Below, one piece after another: positions 1 through 7,510 of a stretch of DNA of 64,000 nucleotides. The DNA is from Bradyrhizobium sp. CCH5-F6. Lineage in GTDB: Bacteria; Pseudomonadota; Alphaproteobacteria; Rhizobiales; Xanthobacteraceae. The notes under the pieces were generated by a model, which worked only from the letters and a program-made list of their open reading frames with translations, did no database searches and was not told the DNA's origin. How positions within the stretch are numbered: position 1 is the stretch's first letter; each line of letters begins with the position of its first letter. A program made the translations under genes and the position numbers. The stretch is from positions 1 to 64,000 of the forward strand of contig NZ_LSIC01000113.1 in the NCBI RefSeq assembly GCF_001556045.1, in the 5' to 3' direction.

Positions 1-1746
1 GTCACGGGCGTGAGCGGCGGCGTCAACGGCACCGTCAGCTTCAATGCCCAGACCAATACGGTCACCTTCACGCCGACCGCCGGCTATACCGGCGCCGCAT
101 CCTTCAGCTATGCCATCGCCGACGGCCGCGGCGGCACCGCAACTGCAACGGTCGGTCTGACGGTCAATACCGCACCCAACCAGTCGCCGGTTGCCAACAA
201 CGACAGCGGCTACAGCACCACGCAGGACACGGCTCTGACCATTGCCGCGTCTGCCCTGCTTGCGAACGACACCGATCCGAACGGCGATCCGCTGACGATC
301 ACGGGCGTGAGCGGCGGCGTCAACGGCACCGTCAGCTTCAATGCCCAGACCAATCTCGTCACCTTCACGCCGACTGCCGGCTACACCGGCGCCGCATCCT
401 TCAGCTATGCCATCGCCGATGGCCGCGGCGGCACTGCGACCGCGACAGCCAATTTGGCGGTGACTACGCCGATCGTGAGCCTGTTTTCAAATTCGGATAC
501 ACCGGCCGTCCTCTCGGATCCCGATACGGCCCAGGTCAATCTCGGGGTGCGTTTCACGTCATCTGCGGCCGGCACCATCAACGGCATCAAGTACTACAAG
601 GGCACGGGCGACACCGGCACCCATACGGGGTCATTGTGGAGCAGCACCGGCACGCTGCTGGCGAGCGCTACATTCTCGAACGAAACCAGCAGCGGGTGGC
701 AGACCGTCATCTTCAACAATCCGGTTTCGATCACCGCCGGCACGACCTATGTGGCGAGCTACCACAGCAACGGCCATTACACGTCCACGGGCAACTACTT
801 CACCAGCCCGCACGTCAATGGTCCGCTCACAGCGCCCGCCGGCAACAATGGCGTCTACACCTACGGCTCCGGCAATCTGTTCCCGACCAGCACCTACGGG
901 GCCAGCAACTACTGGGTGGACGTGCTGTATAGCCCCGCGAGCGGCGGCGCCAACCTGGCACCAGTCGCCGCGAATGACTCCGGCTTCAGCACAACTCAGA
1001 ACTCTCCGATCTCGATCCCAGCCTCGGCCCTGCTTGCCAACGACACCGATCCCGACGGCGATGTCCTGACGATCACGGGAGTGAGCAATGGTGTCGGCGG
1101 CGCGGCAAGCTTCAACGCGCAGACCAACACCATCACTTTCACCCCCAATTCCGGATATACTGGAGCGGCGTCGTTCGCCTATGCCATCTCTGACGGTCGC
1201 GGCGGGACGGCAAGCGCGTCCGCCTCTCTGGATGTCAACGCAACATCCGGCAGCATCGTAAGCCTGTTCAGCAGCAACCCGACGCCGAGCGTGGTAACGG
1301 TCAATGATCCGAACCCGGTGGAGCTTGGGTTCAAATTCCAGGCATCCAGCCCCGGCGACGTCACCGGACTGCGCTTCTACAAGGGCCCGTCGAACGTCGG
1401 CACTCATACCGCAAATCTCTGGAGCGGCACCGGCACCCTGCTGGCCACCGCGACCTTCAGCAATGAGACGGCGAGCGGCTGGCAGCAAGTCAATTTCGCC
1501 ACGCCGGTCGCGATCACGGCGGGGGCGACTTACGTTGCGTCCTATCACACGTCAGGAAACTACTCCGTCGAACCCAACCTCTTTAGCTCGGCGGTCAGCA
1601 ACGGACCGCTGACTGCGCCATCCTCGGCTTCGAGCGGAGGCAATGGAGTGTATGCCTATGGATCCGACAGCCTCTTCCCGACCAACACCTATAACTCATC
1701 GAGTTACGGTGTGGACGTTTTGTTCCGTGCGCAACTGACCGCGTAG
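1..1746 (+). CDS. Surface/secreted repeat protein with Ig-like and DUF4082 modules (5' end outside window)
   Basis: The reading frame is open from base 1, so the N-terminus lies outside the window; about 581 codons are visible. Modules alternate: a partial Ig/cadherin-like repeat, a complete one (about residues 60-155, with the LLANDTDPNGDPLTITGV signature typical of tandem cadherin-like or Big_9 domains), a DUF4082 domain (about 157-312, VSLFS start, SGWQTV core, WVDVLYSP end), another Ig-like repeat, and a second DUF4082 ending in GVDVLFRAQLTA just before the stop. Such proteins are large exported adhesin- or glycan-binding-like proteins; no substrate can be assigned. The two first Ig-like copies are nearly identical at DNA level with a 297-nt period. 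No C-terminal anchor or RTX tail is visible, so the export route is unknown. Confidence 0.85.
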   Translation, partial: VTGVSGGVNGTVSFNAQTNTVTFTPTAGYTGAASFSYAIADGRGGTATATVGLTVNTAPNQSPVANNDSGYSTTQDTALTIAASALLANDTDPNGDPLTITGVSGGVNGTVSFNAQTNLVTFTPTAGYTGAASFSYAIADGRGGTATATANLAVTTPIVSLFSNSDTPAVLSDPDTAQVNLGVRFTSSAAGTINGIKYYKGTGDTGTHTGSLWSSTGTLLASATFSNETSSGWQTVIFNNPVSITAGTTYVASYHSNGHYTSTGNYFTSPHVNGPLTAPAGNNGVYTYGSGNLFPTSTYGASNYWVDVLYSPASGGANLAPVAANDSGFSTTQNSPISIPASALLANDTDPDGDVLTITGVSNGVGGAASFNAQTNTITFTPNSGYTGAASFAYAISDGRGGTASASASLDVNATSGSIVSLFSSNPTPSVVTVNDPNPVELGFKFQASSPGDVTGLRFYKGPSNVGTHTANLWSGTGTLLATATFSNETASGWQQVNFATPVAITAGATYVASYHTSGNYSVEPNLFSSAVSNGPLTAPSSASSGGNGVYAYGSDSLFPTNTYNSSSYGVDVLFRAQLTA

Positions 1747-1750
1747 CGAG

Positions 1751-1773
1751 GCAGCGGCTGACTGAGCCACTGC
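1751..1773. terminator. Possible weak hairpin after the DUF4082 gene
   Basis: Five bases after the stop, GCAG-C-GGCT pairs with AGCC-A-CTGC around a GACTG loop. There is no following T run, so it is only a weak candidate terminator. The remaining bases up to the Rrf2 operator show no gene. Confidence 0.3.
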
Positions 1774-1992
1774 TACCGTGAGAAAAGCCATGTCGCGGTC
1801 GAGGCGGATGTTTGCGCAGCAGTGTTTGCGAGAACAACCGACCGCGGTGAACAGCACGATGTTCGTCAGCTCCCGGCACAACCCGGTCAACGGGTGAGGC
1901 GTGCGAATGCGCCTCGACCAGAGGCGCGGACCTGATACGCCCCAACGCATCCGATTGTCCGGCGTCGTTTTCGGTTGACCCTCGTCCCGACA

Positions 1993-2011
1993 TGTAACAT
2001 ATACAGTTACA
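1993..2011. promoter_or_regulatory. Palindromic operator of the Rrf2 regulator
   Basis: A perfect inverted repeat TGTAAC-N7-GTTACA ends on the first base of the chosen start codon. GTAAC/GTTAC dyads are typical of autoregulated Rrf2-family genes (family knowledge). Its placement would let the protein block its own transcription or translation start. Binding is inferred. Confidence 0.6.
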
Positions 2012-2445
2012 TGAGACGCGATTCCCGCTTGTCCGGCGTGCTCCACGTTCTGCTGCACATGGCGCAGCAGCCTGGGCCGTTCACGTCCGAGACCCTGGCC
2101 AAGGCGATGGACACCAACCCGGTGGTGATCCGGCGCATCATGGCGGGCCTGCGCGACCTCGGCTATGTCCGCTCCGAGAAGGGGCATGGCGGCGGCTGGA
2201 CGCTGGCGTGCGACCTTTCGAAAGTAACGCTGCGCGACGTCTACATTGCACTTGGCAGCCCGGCGCTGCTGGCGATGGGCAACCGCACGGAGGCGCCCGG
2301 CTGCCTCGTCGAGCAAGCGGTCAATGCCGCGCTCGATCAGGCCTTTCACGATGCGGAAGCGCTGCTGCTGTCGCGGCTCGGTGAGGATCTCCGCAAGCGG
2401 CTCGGCTCCCGCAAGCTTCAAGCCATAAGCGCGCATCACACGTGA
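2011..2445 (+). CDS. Rrf2 family transcriptional regulator
   Basis: A 144-residue protein starting [18 protein letters not shown], the usual N-terminus of this Rrf2 subgroup. A winged helix covers about residues 1-80 ([21 protein letters not shown] is the recognition region, GGWTLA the wing). Only one cysteine is seen in the C-terminal part (PGCLVEQA), so an Fe-S cluster of the IscR/NsrR type with three cysteines is not supported; a cysteine-based or ligand switch is possible. The upstream in-frame start at 1975 was rejected because the family N-terminus and the operator both point to 2011. The methyltransferase gene starts 25 bases downstream and is probably co-transcribed. Confidence 0.88.
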   Translation: MRRDSRLSGVLHVLLHMAQQPGPFTSETLAKAMDTNPVVIRRIMAGLRDLGYVRSEKGHGGGWTLACDLSKVTLRDVYIALGSPALLAMGNRTEAPGCLVEQAVNAALDQAFHDAEALLLSRLGEDLRKRLGSRKLQAISAHHT

Positions 2446-2470
2446 TGGGGGCTTCAGCAAGGACGACGTC

Positions 2471-3154
2471 ATGACCGGCATTCAAGACATGTTCTCCGAT
2501 CCGCAGGCGGTGGCGAACTACACCAACGGACCGCCGCGATTTGTTCCCGGCTACAACGCGATGCTGTCGATGGCAGCAATCCTGCTGGCCGAGCGCGCAC
2601 GTGAAGATGCGCGGATCCTCGTCCTCGGCGCCGGCGGCGGCCTGGAGCTGAGGGCGTTCGCGCAGGCACAGCCGGGTTGGCGCCTCGACGGTGTGGACCC
2701 GTCCGCCGCGATGCTGGGGCTCGCGAGGCAGACCCTTGGCGAGCTCGCGCCGCGCGCGCGTCTTCATCAGGGTTACATCGACGATGCGCCGGAGGGGCCG
2801 TTCGACGGGGCGACCTGCCTGCTGACCCTGCACTTCGTCGATGTCGCGGAACGGCGTCGCATCGCGTCGGCAATCCACCGGCGACTCAAGCCGCGCGCAC
2901 CTTTCGTGGTCGCCCATTTGAGCGCGCCCAACGGCGATGAGGAGCGCCCGCTGTGGCTGTCGCGGTACTCCGCGTTCCTGGCCTTCTCCGGGGTCGAACC
3001 CGAGAAGGCGGCGGCCGCGCGGGACGCCGTGACCAAGCATCTGGACATCCTCGCGCCGGCGCAGGACGAGGCGGTTCTGCGCGAGGCCGGCTTCACCGAC
3101 CCCACCCTGTTCTATGCCGGCTTCGCCTTCCGCGGCTGGGTGGCTTACGCCTGA
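2471..3154 (+). CDS. Class I SAM-dependent methyltransferase
   Basis: A 227-residue protein with a Rossmann methyltransferase fold: motif I is ILVLGAGGGLELRAF (about residues 51-65), an acidic end of strand 2 at LDGVDPS, and post-I LTLHFVD. AAGGA sits upstream at suitable spacing for the ATG. It resembles the small methyltransferases often paired with Rrf2 or other regulators in rhizobia; the substrate is unknown. It lies 25 bases after the Rrf2 gene on the same strand and ends 15 bases before a convergent flavin reductase gene. Confidence 0.85.
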   Translation: MTGIQDMFSDPQAVANYTNGPPRFVPGYNAMLSMAAILLAERAREDARILVLGAGGGLELRAFAQAQPGWRLDGVDPSAAMLGLARQTLGELAPRARLHQGYIDDAPEGPFDGATCLLTLHFVDVAERRRIASAIHRRLKPRAPFVVAHLSAPNGDEERPLWLSRYSAFLAFSGVEPEKAAAARDAVTKHLDILAPAQDEAVLREAGFTDPTLFYAGFAFRGWVAYA

Positions 3155-3169
3155 GGCGTCGCGGTTCGG

Positions 3170-3673
3170 TCACCGATCAACCGGCATGCCGGGGCCGAGA
3201 TGATACCTGCTGGAGAAGAACACCAGCGGTGTGGAGTCGCGATGATCGCAGCTCGAGACTTCAGCGATGATCAGCGTGTGGTCGCTGACCTCGACGTGCC
3301 GTGTGACCTCGCAGGCGAACCAGGCGATGCATCCCTGCAGGCGCGGAAGGCCGTCGACGATGTCGTAATGCGGCGCCGCGCCTGCGTTCGGCTGGCTGGC
3401 GAAATGTCGTGACAGATCCCGGCCGTGGTCAGGCAGGACGTTGACGCAATAGCGTCCCGTCGCCGAGATCGCGCGGTGCATGCGGCCGGGCATGACGGAG
3501 ACCAGCACGGTCGGCGGCGACAGGCTGACGGTCACGAAGCTGTTCGCGGTCATGCCGCAGACGCGGCCGTGCTCGTCCAATGCGGTCAGCACCGTGACGC
3601 CGGTCGCAAAGCGCGACGCGGCTTCGCGAAACGATGCCGGGTTGGCGCGCGGCCTCTCAGTCTCCGCTCGCAT
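3170..3673 (-). CDS. Flavin reductase family protein (StyB/HpaC-like)
   Basis: A 167-residue FMN-binding split-barrel protein. Visible signatures are FREAASRFATGVTVLTA near the N-terminus, GMTANSFVTVSLSPPTVLVSV (about residues 40-60), the FCVNVL-like YCVNVLPD, and DHTLIIAEV near the end. This family reduces FAD or FMN with NAD(P)H and passes it to a partner monooxygenase. The gene follows the styrene monooxygenase-like gene by six bases, so it is almost certainly its reductase partner. Confidence 0.88.
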   Translation of the reverse strand: MRAETERPRANPASFREAASRFATGVTVLTALDEHGRVCGMTANSFVTVSLSPPTVLVSVMPGRMHRAISATGRYCVNVLPDHGRDLSRHFASQPNAGAAPHYDIVDGLPRLQGCIAWFACEVTRHVEVSDHTLIIAEVSSCDHRDSTPLVFFSSRYHLGPGMPVDR

Positions 3674-3679
3674 CGATCC

Positions 3680-4930
3680 TCACGCGATCGCCCTGACGGG
3701 CTCGGGCGGCGCCGACATGCGTTCGATCCAGGCCTGGATGCGCTGCGGCGTGGAGATGCGATCCCACTGCCGGTCCGGATAGTTGAAGTTCTCGGTGAAT
3801 TCGTTTGCCAGTATTGGATTCTGGCTCATCGCGCCGATCAGCATGCCCAGGGCTTCCGTCGGCGGCTGCAGCATCACGTTGGTCCAGCGCGAGGCCGCCA
3901 GCACGCGGTCCTGCCGCTTCAGATCAATCTTCTCGCAGAGGCGCGCGTCGAGTGCGTCGGCGTTGACGATCTCCTCGCCGAGCACGAAGGCCGCATAGGA
4001 GGCGACATTGGCGCCCTGGCCCATCATGGGATCGACGATGGCATGGACGTCGCCGAGCGCGATGGCGCATTTGCCATCGTCGAATTCGACCACCGTGTTG
4101 CGCACCGTCGGGACCACGCCGCCTTGCAGCAGATCCTGCGGCTGCGCGAGATCGAAGCGCGCGGTGTCGATGCGGTCGTAGGTGGTCGGGTGATGCTTCT
4201 CCAGTTTGCCCAGCAGCACCTTCAGAAAGTGCCTGGGGTCATCGTCGTAGCTGAGCGTGGCCAGCTCCTCCATGTCGCCGCCGGGCACGTTCTCCATCAG
4301 CAGCGCGTTGGCGATGCCGCCGAAGGTGACGGTCGGGATCACGATCATCTCGCCATGACCGGGCGACACAGAGAGCGTGACGTTCATGGGATCGGGCTGA
4401 CGCACGCCGGTGTAGAGGCCGACGCACAGCCGCCGCTGCGGCTGGGAATAGGGGGTATGCTCGGGACGATAGGTGAAGAGCTGACCGAGCGGCCCCTTGC
4501 CGGTGGAGACGACCAGCAGGTCGAAGCGCGCGACCAGCGGACGGATGTCGCGCTCCTCGATGCGGCGGTACTCGATGATGCCGCCGCGCTTCGTGAAGTC
4601 CTGCATCAGGGCAGGAAGATAGATCCGGTAATCGACGGCGCGGCTCGCTTTCGAGAAGTCGCCACGAAAGCGCAGCGGCTGCGGAAAATTGAAGACGTGG
4701 TCGTGGTAGTAGTAATGGTCCTTCGGATCGGTCCAGTGATTGACGCCGAGATAGTCCTCGCGCGCGATCGTCACATGGTGGTGCGCGACGGTGTTGAGCA
4801 GCCGGCTATCGCGATAGTCTTCCGGCGTCCGGTCGGTGATGACGGTGGCGTCCACGCCATGCTTTTGCAGGTAGAGCGCGAGATGCAGGCCGGCGATTCC
4901 GGCGCCGACAATTCCGATATGGCGTGCCAC
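3680..4930 (-). CDS. Styrene/indole monooxygenase-type FAD-dependent oxygenase (StyA-like)
   Basis: About 416 residues. A GIVGAGIAGLHLALYL dinucleotide-binding motif is at the N-terminus; VDYRIYLPALM, an ALGDVHAIVDPMMGQGANVASY FAD-contacting segment (positions about 4000-4075) and a C-terminal NP.LANEFTENFNYPDRQW segment match StyA-like epoxidases. These oxygenases take reduced FAD from a separate reductase and epoxidise styrene or indole-type substrates; the real substrate here is unknown. The GTG at 4930 is preferred over an upstream in-frame start because GGGAGG lies five to ten bases ahead of it. The divergent LysR gene starts about 100 bases away and is the likely regulator. Confidence 0.87.
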   Translation of the reverse strand: MARHIGIVGAGIAGLHLALYLQKHGVDATVITDRTPEDYRDSRLLNTVAHHHVTIAREDYLGVNHWTDPKDHYYYHDHVFNFPQPLRFRGDFSKASRAVDYRIYLPALMQDFTKRGGIIEYRRIEERDIRPLVARFDLLVVSTGKGPLGQLFTYRPEHTPYSQPQRRLCVGLYTGVRQPDPMNVTLSVSPGHGEMIVIPTVTFGGIANALLMENVPGGDMEELATLSYDDDPRHFLKVLLGKLEKHHPTTYDRIDTARFDLAQPQDLLQGGVVPTVRNTVVEFDDGKCAIALGDVHAIVDPMMGQGANVASYAAFVLGEEIVNADALDARLCEKIDLKRQDRVLAASRWTNVMLQPPTEALGMLIGAMSQNPILANEFTENFNYPDRQWDRISTPQRIQAWIERMSAPPEPVRAIA

Positions 4931-4992
4931 GTGACTCCCTCCCCGGCTGCTTGTTTTGAGGAAGCCTAGCGGCACGAGCCGTTGCGCACCAC

Positions 4993-5018
4993 GGAATATA
5001 TGGGATATGATTTATTCC
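4993..5018. promoter_or_regulatory. Candidate LysR operator between the monooxygenase and LysR genes
   Basis: GGAATA-N14-TATTCC forms an inverted repeat in the divergent intergenic region, with a further CGGAAT half-site directly after it. LysR proteins often bind imperfect dyads in this position. The assignment is inference from position and symmetry only. Confidence 0.35.
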
Positions 5019-5033
5019 AGCTCGGAATTAATC

Positions 5034-5963
5034 ATGGACCGGATCGACTGCCTCCGCGCTTTCGTTCGAACCCTGGAAGGCGGCAGCTTCTCGGCGGCGG
5101 CCAAGGAGCTCGGCATTGGCCAGCCCTCGATTAGCAAGCGCATCGCGATGCTGGAGAGCGAGTTCGGTACGCAGCTGTTCTCGCGCACGACGCGCACGCT
5201 GAAACCGACGGCCGAGGCGCACCGCATCTACGATCTCGCGCGCCAGATCCTCGACAATTTCGACATGGCACGGTCGAGCGTGGAGCAGGCGGCGCCACGC
5301 CCGACAGGCACGCTGCGGATCGGTGTGCCCTCATCGTTCGGGCGGCGCTACATGATGCCGGTCATCGCCGAGTATGTGCGGCACTATCCGGAGGTCCGGG
5401 TCGACATCCGCTTCAGCGAGCGGTTCGTCAATCTCGTCGAAGAAGGCATTGAGCTCGCGCTGCGCATCGGAAACCTGGAGGCGAGCACGCTGGTCGCCCG
5501 CCGGCTCGGCACCGTGCAGCGCTATTTGGTTGCGACACCGACCTATCTGCACGGCCGCCCGATGCCGCGGACGCCCGACGATCTCAGCGCGCACCAATGC
5601 ATCGTCTATTCCAGGATGTCGCCGGCCCACCAATGGGCCTTCGAATCCGAGCATGGCCGTCACGTCGCGTCGATCAACGGACCCATTCATGTCGACGATG
5701 CCGACGCGATGCAGGAAGCAACGATGCATCATCTCGGCATCGCGGTTCTGCCCGACTGGAATGCCGCGAACGGTCTTCGCAGCGGCGAGCTCGAACATGT
5801 GCTGCCGGACTACACGATTGCCGCGCTGCCGCTGCATGCGGTCTATCCGGAGACGCAGTGGATGTCGCCCCGCGCGCGAACCTTCCTGGATCTCCTCGTG
5901 GAGCGCGCCGAACATTTTGCTGTGTCCTGGCCGCAGAGCACCGGCATCAGTGCGGATGGTTGA
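5034..5963 (+). CDS. LysR family transcriptional regulator
   Basis: About 309 residues. The N-terminal winged helix reads MDRIDCLRAFVRTLEGGSF with SAAAKELGIGQPSISKRIAMLE, and the periplasmic-binding-like effector domain begins near GTLRIGVPSSFGRRYM. This is the CrgA/DsdC-like subgroup. The start at MDRIDCLRAF fits the family; the longer frame from 4956 would run through the intergenic dyad. It is divergent from the styrene monooxygenase-like operon and is its probable regulator. The luciferase-like gene follows 30 bases downstream on the same strand. Confidence 0.9.
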   Translation: MDRIDCLRAFVRTLEGGSFSAAAKELGIGQPSISKRIAMLESEFGTQLFSRTTRTLKPTAEAHRIYDLARQILDNFDMARSSVEQAAPRPTGTLRIGVPSSFGRRYMMPVIAEYVRHYPEVRVDIRFSERFVNLVEEGIELALRIGNLEASTLVARRLGTVQRYLVATPTYLHGRPMPRTPDDLSAHQCIVYSRMSPAHQWAFESEHGRHVASINGPIHVDDADAMQEATMHHLGIAVLPDWNAANGLRSGELEHVLPDYTIAALPLHAVYPETQWMSPRARTFLDLLVERAEHFAVSWPQSTGISADG

Positions 5964-5993
5964 CGCCGTCCCACGCATCATTAAATGACGCCC

Positions 5994-7016
5994 ATGAAAA
6001 AGATCGGATTCCTCTCCTTCGGGCACTGGACGCCCTCGCCGCAATCGCAGACGCGCTCTGCCGGCGACACGCTGCTGCAATCGATCGAGCTTGCGGTCGC
6101 GGCCGAGCAGTTAGGGGCCGACGGCGCCTATTTCCGCGTGCACCATTTCGCACGGCAGCTGGCCTCGCCGTTCCCGCTGCTGGCCGCCGTCGGCGCGAAG
6201 ACGAGCAGGATCGAGATCGGCACCGCCGTGATCGACATGCGCTACGAGAACCCGCTCTACATGGTGGAGGACGCAGGCAGCGCCGACCTCATCGCCGGCG
6301 GCAGGCTCCAGCTCGGGATCAGCCGCGGCTCGCCCGAGCAGGTGATCGACGGCTGGCGCTATTTCGGCTATCGGCCGGCCGAAGGCCAGAACGACGCCGA
6401 CATGGGACGGCGCCATGCCGAGGTCTTCCTCGACCTGCTCCGCGGCGAAGGTTTTGCCGAGCCCAATCCGCAGCCGATGTTTCCGAACCCGCCGGGGCTG
6501 CTTCGCCTCGAGCCGCATGCGCCGGGCCTGCGCGAACGGATCTGGTGGGGCGCCGGCTCGAATGCCACCGCCGTATGGGCGGCGAAGCTCGGCATGAACC
6601 TGCAGAGCTCGACGCTGAAGAACGACGAGACCGGCGAAGCCTTCCATGTGCAGCAGGCCGCTCAGATCCGCGCCTATCGCGCGGCATGGAAGGAGGCGGG
6701 GCACAGCCGCGAGCCGCGCGTGTCCGTCAGCCGCAGCATCTTCGCGCTGATGAACGATCGCGACCGCGCCTATTTCGGCGGGGAGCGCGGAGGCGAGGAC
6801 CAAATCGGCTTCATCGATCCGCGCACGCGGGCGATCTTCGGCCGCTCCTATGCGGCGGAGCCCGATGTGCTGATCGAGCAGCTGCGGCAGGACGAGGCGA
6901 TCGCCGAGGCCGACACGCTGCTGCTGACGATTCCGAACCAGCTCGGGGTGAGCTACTGCGCGCATGCGATCGAGGCGATCTTGAAGCACGTGGCGCCGGC
7001 GCTGGGATGGCGGTAG
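5994..7016 (+). CDS. LLM-class (luciferase-like) flavin-dependent oxidoreductase
   Basis: A 340-residue TIM-barrel protein of the bacterial luciferase superfamily: AVAAEQLGADGAYFRVHHF, IGTAVIDMRYENPLYMVEDA and LQLGISRGSPEQV are the conserved segments. Such enzymes use reduced FMN or F420; here FMN is more likely because a flavin reductase gene is close by. The ATG at 5994 (MKKIGFLSFGHW) gives the canonical beta-1 start; an in-frame ATG lies nine bases upstream. It is not a convincing RutA: it is shorter and lies 18 kb from the Rut-like genes. Substrate unknown. Confidence 0.85.
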   Translation: MKKIGFLSFGHWTPSPQSQTRSAGDTLLQSIELAVAAEQLGADGAYFRVHHFARQLASPFPLLAAVGAKTSRIEIGTAVIDMRYENPLYMVEDAGSADLIAGGRLQLGISRGSPEQVIDGWRYFGYRPAEGQNDADMGRRHAEVFLDLLRGEGFAEPNPQPMFPNPPGLLRLEPHAPGLRERIWWGAGSNATAVWAAKLGMNLQSSTLKNDETGEAFHVQQAAQIRAYRAAWKEAGHSREPRVSVSRSIFALMNDRDRAYFGGERGGEDQIGFIDPRTRAIFGRSYAAEPDVLIEQLRQDEAIAEADTLLLTIPNQLGVSYCAHAIEAILKHVAPALGWR

Positions 7017-7174
7017 CGCAAACCAACGATCTCCATCGATGAACAATTGCCGGCTCAGCTTCCTCATGGACGGGCAACCCTGAGGAGGTGGACGCAGCAA
7101 CGCACGTCATTGACAGCACGACACAACCTGAGAGAGCATCTGGCGTTTCATTCAGACCTTTGGAGAATGCCAGT

Positions 7175-7447
7175 ATGACCGCCATCCACATGGATTCCTC
7201 AGTCAGCCAGACCATCACCCGCGCCGTCATGAATGGCGGGGTTCTGAGCTGCACCAAGACCAGCGACAAGGACGTCTACTCCCATTCCATATGGGCGACG
7301 GAGAGCAACATTCGCCAGTTCACGATGCATGAGGGCGACAGCATCGTCGTTCCGCCCGGCTCGACCCTCACGATCTGGATTTTCCGGAAGCTGCCCGGGC
7401 AGTCGACGTGGCAGATGGATTTCGACCTCACGGAAAAGGCGGCCTGA
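7175..7447 (+). CDS. Small hypothetical protein
   Basis: A 90-residue soluble protein starting MTAIHMDSSVSQTITR, preceded by TGGAGA at usable spacing. No signal peptide or membrane segment. The C-terminal half (DSIVVPPGSTLTIWIFRKLPG) is predicted beta-rich. I do not recognise the family. It stands alone between the luciferase-like gene and a convergent chain-length gene, with a strong hairpin after it. Confidence 0.55.
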   Translation: MTAIHMDSSVSQTITRAVMNGGVLSCTKTSDKDVYSHSIWATESNIRQFTMHEGDSIVVPPGSTLTIWIFRKLPGQSTWQMDFDLTEKAA

Positions 7448-7472
7448 GGCCTCAAACAGGTTCAAGACCGAG

Positions 7473-7507
7473 CATCGCCGCGACGTGCAGACGACGGCGC
7501 GGCGATG
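7473..7507. terminator. Hairpin between convergent genes
   Basis: A perfect 10-bp stem CATCGCCGCG / CGCGGCGATG with a 15-base loop sits between the stop of the small hypothetical gene (7447) and the stop of the convergent chain-length gene (7511). It could terminate both directions. There is no clear T run. Confidence 0.5.
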
Positions 7508-7510
7508 TCA

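Noticed and set aside
3425..4969. A 514-codon plus-strand frame opposite the styrene monooxygenase-like gene
   Set aside because: The minus strand has FAD motifs in order; the plus frame has none.
5994..7016. Luciferase-like oxidoreductase as the missing RutA for the Rut-like genes
   Set aside because: It lies 18 kb away in another regulatory unit and is shorter than RutA without its distinctive segments; the flavin reductase nearby fits the StyA-like partner better than RutF.
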